Positions 4,729 through 9,523 of a stretch of DNA of 9,523 nt are shown piece after piece (the first letter of the stretch is position 1; each line of letters opens with the position of its first letter). The translations under genes were made by a program, and so were the position numbers. The notes beneath the pieces are model-generated. The model was not told where the DNA came from, did no database searches, and saw nothing but the letters and a program-made list of their open reading frames with translations. The DNA is taken from contig JACMIM010000242.1 of NCBI GenBank assembly GCA_014381165.1, positions 1 through 9,523 of the forward strand, in the 5' to 3' direction. The DNA comes from Roseiflexaceae bacterium (lineage in GTDB: Bacteria; Chloroflexota; Chloroflexia; Chloroflexales; Roseiflexaceae).

Positions 4729-7224
4729 TTACCCTGCCTTGCGCGCTCGAGTCGCCTTGGCCGCTGGCTTACTGGCCACCGGTTTTGCTGCCGTGCGAGC
4801 AGTCGGCTTTGCTGCTGAACGAGCAGACGGCTTGGCGGCTGGTTTAGCAGACGGCTTGGCAGACGGCTTGGCAGACGGCTTGGCGGCTGCTCGTGGCACT
4901 GCTGGCTTGTCAGTGCTCACCGCTGGCTCACTTTCGGGCTTGTAGTTCGCCACTTCGGCCATATCATTCACAATATAATCGCACTTCGGGTAGCGATTGC
5001 AGCCATAGAACGGCCGACCAAACTTGCCGCGCCGCTGTAGCAGCTCGCCTTCAGTGCATTTGGGGCAGGTCACGCCGGTCGGTATTGGCAGTGCTACCGG
5101 CTTGCCGTCCTTGCCGATCCGCCGCGTGTTCGCGCATTCCGGGTAGCCACTACAGCCGTAGAACGGCCCAAACCGGCTCTTCTTCAGCACCATCGGCTTG
5201 CTACAAAGGTTGCACATCACATCACTTAGTTCAGCCGATGAGCCTGCCTTTAGCTCAATCTTTCCCTCGGTATTGCGCTCGAAGTCGCTGGTGAAATCGC
5301 AGTCTGGGTAACGGTTGCAGGCCAGAAACTCGCCGTTCTTGCCGAACTTCACCGCCAGGTCGCCCTCATGGCACTTCGGGCAGATAATGCCGCTCAACAC
5401 CTCCTCGCGCTTGAAGTTGCGCATCTCCGCCCGCGCTGTCACAAGCGTCTGCTCGAACGGGTCGTAGAAGGCCCGCATCACCGGCACCCAGCGCTTCTCG
5501 CCCTCGGCGATATCGTCGAGCTGCTGCTCTAGCTCCGAGGTAAAGCCATAGTCAACAATATTGGCGAAGTGCGTCACCAGCAGATCAGTCACCACGCCGC
5601 CCAGCGTGGTCGGAATGATCTTCTTCTCCTTGATCTCCACATACTCGCGGTCGACAATCGTCGAGATCGTCGGGGCGTAGGTCGAAGGCCGCCCGATGCC
5701 CAGTCGCTCCATCTCCTTGACCAGGCTGGCCTCGGTAAATCGCGGCAGGGGCTCGGTGAAGTGCTGGAGCGGTAGCAGCGCCAGCAAATCAAGCGGGTCG
5801 CGCTCGGCCAGCGGCGGCAAGCGCTTCTCGGCGTCCTCGTCTTCTTCGCCTTCGTCCAACGTCACGTTGTAGACCGCCAAAAAGCCTGGAAAGCGCAACA
5901 CCGATCCCGTTGCGCGAAACAGATAGGCCACAAGTCCGGTGTTGCTGTCGCCGTCCGCTGCTAGGCCCGCACCTGCGCCAATATCCACACTGGTGCTGTC
6001 GAACACTGCCGCCGCCATCTGGCTGGCAACAAAACGCTTCCAGATCAGGTCGTACAGCCGAAACTGCTCGTTGTTCAGCGTGCGTCGCATCTCCTCCGGT
6101 TGGCGCTGGCTGGCGGTGGGCCGGATGGCTTCGTGGGCCTCCTGTGCGCCCTTGGCCTTGGTCTTGTAGAATGGCGGCTTCTCTGGCAAGTAGTCCTTGC
6201 CAAAGCGCTCCGCAATCACCACACGCGCCTCGTCCTGGGCATCCTTCGCCACGCTAAAGCTGTCGGTTCGCATGTACGTGATCAAGCCAACCGTGCCTTC
6301 GTCGCCGCCAATGTTGATACCTTCATACAGCTGTTGGGCCACGATCATGGTCTTTTTGGCCGAAAAGCCCAGCTTGCGCCCGGCCTCCTGCTGCAAGGTC
6401 GATGTGGTGAAGGGCGGTGCGGGCGTGCGGCGCTTGTCCTTGCGCGTCACCTTCTGCACCAGGTACTCCGCCCCGTCCAGGTCGTCGACCACCGCCTGCG
6501 CGGCCTCCTGCGTGCCAAGCGCGAACTTATCGAGCTTTTTACCCGCCCGCTCGATCAACGTGGCCCGAAAGCGGTTCTTCAGCTCGCGGTTCTGCGGTTC
6601 GCGGTTCACAGTTCGTGGCTCTTGCTTGAGCAAATCCGCCTCGATCGTCCAGTACTCCTGTGGTACAAACGCCGTGATCTCACGCTCGCGCTCGACCACC
6701 AGGCGCACCGCCACCGACTGCACGCGCCCAGCCGAGATGCCACGCTTGACCTTTTCCCACAGCAGCGGCGAAAGCTTGTAGCCCACCAGCCGGTCGAGCA
6801 CGCGCCGGGCTTGCTGCGCGTCCACCAGGTTGGCGTCGATCTGGCGCGGCGAGGCGATCGCCTGGCGCACCGCATTAGGCGTGATCTCATTGAAGACCAC
6901 GCGGTAGATCGGCTTGCCACGCGGTGGGCTGGCCGCCTGAAGAATGTGCCACGCGATCGCCTCGCCCTCGCGGTCAGGGTCGGTCGCAAGGTACACCGCC
7001 TCGGCCTCGCGGATGGACTTCTTCAGCATCGAGATAACCTTCTCTTTGCCCTTGGAAATCTCGTACACCGGCGTAAAGCTGCCCTCGACATCGACACCCA
7101 AGTCGCTCTTCGGTAGGTCGCGAACATGCCCCATCGAGGCCTCGACGCGATAGCCGCGCCCCAAATATTTCTGGATCGTCTTCGCCTTCGACGGCGATTC
7201 GACGATCACAAGTTTATCAGCCAT
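4729..7224 (-). CDS. topA: DNA topoisomerase I (type IA, omega protein)
   Basis: This enzyme relaxes negatively supercoiled DNA through a 5'-phosphotyrosine intermediate. From ATG 7224 the product is 831 aa. It begins MADKLVIVESPSKAKT, the standard TopA start with Toprim E9. The metal site D-x-D-x-E is at 82-86 (TDPDREGE). The catalytic tyrosine is Y317 in GLITYMRTDS, close to the position of Y319 in E. coli. Three C4 zinc ribbons follow, with cysteines at 615/618/636/642, 671/674/691/697 and 720/723/742/748. A tail from about 775 is rich in Lys, Ala, Pro and Ser. An alternative GTG at 7248 would add eight residues, but it lies within about five bases of the predicted transcription start, so the ATG is preferred even though its ribosome site is weak. 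An in-frame repeat-derived segment occupies residues 202-218. Confidence 0.97.
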   Translation of the reverse strand: MADKLVIVESPSKAKTIQKYLGRGYRVEASMGHVRDLPKSDLGVDVEGSFTPVYEISKGKEKVISMLKKSIREAEAVYLATDPDREGEAIAWHILQAASPPRGKPIYRVVFNEITPNAVRQAIASPRQIDANLVDAQQARRVLDRLVGYKLSPLLWEKVKRGISAGRVQSVAVRLVVEREREITAFVPQEYWTIEADLLKQEPRTVNREPQNRELKNRFRATLIERAGKKLDKFALGTQEAAQAVVDDLDGAEYLVQKVTRKDKRRTPAPPFTTSTLQQEAGRKLGFSAKKTMIVAQQLYEGINIGGDEGTVGLITYMRTDSFSVAKDAQDEARVVIAERFGKDYLPEKPPFYKTKAKGAQEAHEAIRPTASQRQPEEMRRTLNNEQFRLYDLIWKRFVASQMAAAVFDSTSVDIGAGAGLAADGDSNTGLVAYLFRATGSVLRFPGFLAVYNVTLDEGEEDEDAEKRLPPLAERDPLDLLALLPLQHFTEPLPRFTEASLVKEMERLGIGRPSTYAPTISTIVDREYVEIKEKKIIPTTLGGVVTDLLVTHFANIVDYGFTSELEQQLDDIAEGEKRWVPVMRAFYDPFEQTLVTARAEMRNFKREEVLSGIICPKCHEGDLAVKFGKNGEFLACNRYPDCDFTSDFERNTEGKIELKAGSSAELSDVMCNLCSKPMVLKKSRFGPFYGCSGYPECANTRRIGKDGKPVALPIPTGVTCPKCTEGELLQRRGKFGRPFYGCNRYPKCDYIVNDMAEVANYKPESEPAVSTDKPAVPRAAAKPSAKPSAKPSAKPAAKPSARSAAKPTARTAAKPVASKPAAKATRARKAG
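4822..4883. repeat. 12-nt repeats encoding the TopA Lys-Ala-Pro tail
   Basis: The unit cagacggcttgg occurs three times in perfect tandem at 4848-4883, with a further copy at 4824-4835. On the minus strand it encodes successive S-A-K-P units of the TopA C-terminal tail. The 12-nt period keeps the frame, so copy number can vary without breaking the gene. The tail is basic and probably disordered, consistent with non-specific DNA contact. Confidence 0.8.
6571..6621. repeat. Heptamer repeat cluster (GCGGTTC) inside topA
   Basis: gcggttc occurs at 6571-6577, 6586-6592, 6594-6600 and 6601-6607, followed by the variants acagttc (6608-6614) and gtggctc (6615-6621). Copies two to five are essentially head to tail. 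This has the form of the short tandemly repeated heptamers normally found between genes. Here it lies in the coding sequence and is read in frame on the minus strand as TopA residues 202-218 (Q-E-P-R-T-V-N-R-E-P-Q-N-R-E-L-K-N region). Confidence 0.75.
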
Positions 7225-7259
7225 AACATCTCGCTTGTTTATTCGCACGAACGTTCACA

Positions 7260-7288
7260 ACTATATCCCTCGCACTAGCCCTTGTCAA
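7260..7288 (-). promoter_or_regulatory. topA promoter, sigma70 type
   Basis: On the minus strand, TTGACA (7283-7288, full consensus) is followed by exactly 17 nt and TATAGT (7260-7265, five of six). The expected start point is near 7253, giving a 5' leader of about 29 nt to ATG 7224. The palindrome GAACGTTC (7249-7256) lies over the predicted start point and could be an operator. This is the strongest promoter-like sequence in the window. Confidence 0.85.
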
Positions 7289-7508
7289 GGGTTCACCAAA
7301 CTGGTAGGTTTTCTGTTTCGGGGTCTTTGGGAATAGCCGTGGTAGACAATCTCGTTATTCGGCATTAGGAAGGACAAAAGAGCTTTTCCATCTTTCCCTA
7401 CCGAGTTTTCGCAACAATGCTTTCAAAAATGGCTTTGTAATGCGGCAAAGTAATGTTGAGAACAAGTGTTTTCCACGGGAAATCCCAAAGAACCCTGGTT
7501 CGTAGGCC
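7289..7508. other. Intergenic region without assignable gene
   Basis: This stretch between the topA promoter and the palindrome is visibly more AT-rich than its surroundings. Only trivial frames occur, for example a seven-codon one from 7419, and none has a convincing ribosome site. I see no tRNA, riboswitch or repeat beyond short chance stems such as tttcc-acg-ggaaa near 7474. It is probably divergent regulatory sequence for topA and the tad genes. Confidence 0.5.
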
Positions 7509-7538
7509 CGGCGGCTAGCACGCGCGTGCTAGCCGCCG
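7509..7538. repeat. Perfect 30-bp palindrome upstream of the tad promoter
   Basis: CGGCGGCTAGCACGC (7509-7523) is followed directly by its exact reverse complement (7524-7538), with no spacer. It lies about 44 bp upstream of the tad -10 element. There is no T-run after it, so it is not a classical terminator. It may be an operator for the tad genes or one copy of a dispersed palindromic element. Confidence 0.8.
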
Positions 7539-7558
7539 CTATAAGTACTATCGGACTA

Positions 7559-7587
7559 TGGAGCAGGGCATTGCAATCAGCTATAAT
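7559..7587 (+). promoter_or_regulatory. Putative promoter of the tad genes
   Basis: A perfect TATAAT (7582-7587) lies 42 bp before the first tad start codon. At 17-nt spacing the -35 position reads TGGAGC (7559-7564), only three of six matches, so the promoter may need an activator. The ribosome site GGAGGAG (7611-7617) precedes ATG 7630 by 12 nt. Confidence 0.55.
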
Positions 7588-7629
7588 CAGCGTAGATAAG
7601 TTCGCGTCCGGGAGGAGTGTACATACATC

Positions 7630-8133
7630 ATGCGTCGCCGAACACAAGGACAATCGTTGGTCGAGATGGCACTGTTGTTGCCACTGCTGCTGGTGGTGCT
7701 GTTTGGCATCATCGATTTCAGCTGGTATGTCTACAGCTACGCCACAGTGTACATGGGTTCGCGTAATGGTGCCGAAGAGGCGACCATGCTGCCACCCGCG
7801 CCGGAACGAGTCGGCGATCGTGATCCGGATTCGTCCGACGTGTGTGTGTCTAGCATCTACAAGCGGATCGGCAGCAACTCGATCTTCTTCGACGACCTGC
7901 TGGCACCTGGCAACATTCGGATCACCTACCCCGAGGCCACAGGCCGCCGTCTCGGCAACCCGATCGAGGTCACCATCCGCTATACGGTCGAGCCGCTGAC
8001 CCCGCTGTTTCGTTTGGTCAGCCTCGGCAACAACGGTGCGTTGAGCATGGTTGTCTCGACCCGCCGGACGATTGAGTCGGTCGGCGATACGCCTGATACC
8101 AATCGGTCTCCTAACCTGGCCGCCTGCAACTAA
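7630..8133 (+). CDS. TadE-like pseudopilin
   Basis: The product is 167 aa and begins MRRRTQGQSLVEMALLLPLL, the TadE/TadF family pattern. It has a short basic N-terminus and then a hydrophobic helix (about 10-34). G7 followed by QSLVE puts Glu at +5 if cleavage occurs after G7, as in prepilin-peptidase (TadV) substrates. The rest (about 50-167) is predicted extracytoplasmic and includes a strand-rich part (IEVTIRYTVEPLTPLF, 112-127) typical of TadE proteins. Cysteines are at 72 and 166. TadE-type minor pilins are needed for Flp pilus assembly or secretion in the tight-adherence system. It is the first gene of an apparent three-gene operon behind TATAAT 7582. The pilus machinery genes (tadA, tadB, tadC, flp) are not in the window, so its exact role is inferred from family only. 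Confidence 0.88.
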   Translation: MRRRTQGQSLVEMALLLPLLLVVLFGIIDFSWYVYSYATVYMGSRNGAEEATMLPPAPERVGDRDPDSSDVCVSSIYKRIGSNSIFFDDLLAPGNIRITYPEATGRRLGNPIEVTIRYTVEPLTPLFRLVSLGNNGALSMVVSTRRTIESVGDTPDTNRSPNLAACN

Positions 8134-8178
8134 GTGTACGCTAGCGACAATCTGCAACATGCAATGATGAGGCACGAC

Positions 8179-9147
8179 ATGCGACCATTCCAAACTAAAG
8201 CCCCTGCGCAGGCAATCGTCGAGTTTGCGCTGGCCTCTACATTGATTTTTATGCTGCTAGCGGCAGCGATCGATTTGGGCCTGCTGTTCTTTACCTATCA
8301 GGGCATCACCAACGCGGCTCAGGAAGGCGCAACCTACGGTAGCCGCTGGCTCATCGATAAGGATGGTGCCCCCGGTGTGCGCCAACTGGACATTGTGGAA
8401 ATCCAGAACCGCGCGCGTTTGGAGTCTGGCACCAATGGCGGCAATGGCATCTCACGCCTGACCGACCTAAACAGCGATGGCATAGATGATATTGGCCAGC
8501 CCGATATTCTTGACCGCAGCGGTACCAGCGGGTATATTCAGGTCAAAGCAGTCGCCGATACCAACCGCGACGGCAACCCTAGCAATGACAATACGCCGTG
8601 CGTCAATCCGGCTACGACGGTTGAATCTTGCTTTGCAGTTGTGACTGTGCGCAAGGTGTATGATGTCTTCTTTCCGCTGGCTCCAGACTTCGGCAATGAG
8701 TACACTATCTCGACAACCTACTATTTGCTGCTGCGCGACAGCTACAAGGTTGCCGGTGGCGAAGATCCCAGAACTATTCCGGCACCACCAACACCAAGCC
8801 CAGGCCAAATCAAGGCGGTGTTTGTTGTGCCAACCGGCACGACATTCACCAGTACAGGCGCAACCAAGTTCGAGGTTAAAGCCTGGGACGAAGCTGTCTC
8901 ACCCACCGGCACAAATGGCGCCGGTATCAAGGTTGTGACCATGAAACTGTTCGCGCCTGATGGCACAGCGTTCGCCGCTCAGTTGGGCGATTCCGCCCCC
9001 AAGTACTGCCTGTTTGGCGGCGGCTGTAATGCCATGACAAGCACACAGTGGAACAACATGAAAAAAGGTCTTTATGTGCTCCAGGCCACTGCCACAGCAC
9101 CGGATGGTCGCTCGGTGTCCATCCAGACAACCATAGAGAAAAAGTAA
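8179..9147 (+). CDS. TadE-like protein with C-terminal Ig-like domain
   Basis: From ATG 8179 the product is 322 aa. This start has GAGG six bases upstream and leaves a basic N-terminus (MRPFQTK) like that of the preceding gene. ATGs at 8164 and 8167 and a GTG at 8134 directly after the previous stop are in frame but have weaker ribosome sites. Residues 8-41 (PAQAIVEFALASTLIFMLL and onward) are the TadE pilin-like helix, with Glu at +5 but Ala rather than Gly before the cut site. Two D-x-N-x-D-G loops are at 96-104 (DLNSDGIDD) and 127-132 (DTNRDG), resembling calcium-binding loops. Residues 200-209 are a Pro-rich linker (IPAPPTPSPG). Residues 210-322 alternate hydrophobic strands and turns and end YVLQATATAPDGRSVSI, as in bacterial Ig-like folds. 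It is probably a surface-exposed minor pilin. TadE is firm; the Ig call is moderate. Confidence 0.85.
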   Translation: MRPFQTKAPAQAIVEFALASTLIFMLLAAAIDLGLLFFTYQGITNAAQEGATYGSRWLIDKDGAPGVRQLDIVEIQNRARLESGTNGGNGISRLTDLNSDGIDDIGQPDILDRSGTSGYIQVKAVADTNRDGNPSNDNTPCVNPATTVESCFAVVTVRKVYDVFFPLAPDFGNEYTISTTYYLLLRDSYKVAGGEDPRTIPAPPTPSPGQIKAVFVVPTGTTFTSTGATKFEVKAWDEAVSPTGTNGAGIKVVTMKLFAPDGTAFAAQLGDSAPKYCLFGGGCNAMTSTQWNNMKKGLYVLQATATAPDGRSVSIQTTIEKK

Positions 9148-9199
9148 CATGCGTCGCACAACAACCAAGCTCACGTCTCACGCAACTAGGAGGAAGTCT

Positions 9200-9523
9200 A
9201 TGAATGCTCTGTTTCGCAGCCGCTCACCTGGCCAAAGTATTCCGCTCATTGCGATCATGCTTGTGGTACTCTTCGGGTTGGTCGGTTTGTCGGTCGATGT
9301 CGGTAACACCTATGCCGAGCAGCGCAATGTGGTGCGCGCCACCAACGCCGCCGCGCTGGCCGGTATCGACGCCGTTATTCGTGGCTCGAACGACCCGACG
9401 GTCGCCAAGATCATCAATGAATCGCTGATGGCTAACGGGATGCGGCTTCAAGGCGCATCGACCTCCACTGGCGAGGACAGCAATGGTGTCACCGGCAACC
9501 GTACAGTGCGCGCTTATTACATG
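9200..9523 (+). CDS. TadG-like Flp pilus-assembly protein, 3' end outside window
   Basis: The 108 codons visible run off the right edge. A perfect AGGAGG (9188-9193) lies six bases before ATG 9200, which decides the start. An in-frame ATG at 9149 would add 17 residues but has no comparable site. After a short basic N-terminus come SPGQSIPLIAIMLVVLFGL and V-x-L-S-V-D-V-G-N-T-Y-A-x-x-R-N, then NAAALAGIDA (about 49-58). This is the pattern of the putative TadE/G-like N-terminal domain of TadG proteins: a single membrane helix followed by a residue run rich in D, A and R. The prepilin-like Glu at +5 is absent. TadG proteins usually carry a large extracellular part, often a VWA domain, which would lie outside the window. 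It sits 52 bp after the TadE/Ig gene and probably shares its transcript. Confidence 0.85.
   Translation, partial: MNALFRSRSPGQSIPLIAIMLVVLFGLVGLSVDVGNTYAEQRNVVRATNAAALAGIDAVIRGSNDPTVAKIINESLMANGMRLQGASTSTGEDSNGVTGNRTVRAYYM

Noticed and set aside
6100..7116. Plus-strand open frame of 338 codons inside topA
   Set aside because: It is antisense to the Toprim and core regions of topA, whose motifs are unambiguous; the length reflects high GC content.
7225..7248. Upstream GTG start for topA adding eight residues
   Set aside because: It would begin about five bases after the predicted transcription start, and family members begin at the M-A-D-K-L-V-I-V segment.
7509..7538. Rho-independent terminator
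   Set aside because: No T-run follows on either strand and no gene ends next to it.
7423..8193. Minus-strand open frame of 256 codons opposite the first tad gene
   Set aside because: It lies antisense to the TadE-like gene, has no family-like motif or ribosome site, and its composition is that of a shadow frame.

Overview
The window looks like a chromosomal segment of a GC-rich bacterium, most likely a member of the Chloroflexota (Chloroflexus, Roseiflexus or Herpetosiphon relatives). That placement is inferred from the style of the proteins (a NACHT-like/HEAT-repeat protein, a type IA topoisomerase with three zinc ribbons, a TadE/TadE/TadG run) and from dispersed heptamer- and octamer-type intergenic repeats. 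No rRNA or marker-gene comparison was possible.

Layout: the left three quarters are read leftward. Upstream to downstream on the minus strand these are topA (DNA topoisomerase I, 4729-7224), a Gfo/Idh/MocA-family oxidoreductase (3451-4467), and a very large NTPase/HEAT-repeat protein (1-3254) whose 3' end lies outside the window. topA has a near-consensus sigma70-type promoter (TTGACA, 17 nt, TATAGT). The minus-strand genes are separated by two repeat-rich spacers: 3255-3450 (two DnaA-box-like sites and a long octamer-based inverted repeat) and 4468-4728 (a perfect 25-bp inverted repeat running into a degenerate 10-12 nt tandem array). They are therefore probably separate transcription units rather than one operon.

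The right quarter is read rightward and diverges from topA across a spacer of about 400 bp that contains a perfect 30-bp palindrome. It encodes three small membrane-anchored proteins of Tad (tight adherence, Flp pilus) type: a short TadE-like protein (7630-8133), a second TadE-like protein carrying a C-terminal domain that looks Ig-like (8179-9147), and the start of a TadG-like protein (9200 to the end). Close spacing and good ribosome binding sites suggest one operon for minor pilins or surface proteins.

I see no CRISPR array, tRNA, rRNA, transposase or phage gene. The items most worth a second look are the NLR-like NTPase/HEAT protein with altered Walker motifs, an in-frame heptamer repeat inside topA, the repeat array between topA and the oxidoreductase, the TadE plus Ig-like fusion, and the DnaA-box pair upstream of the NTPase gene.
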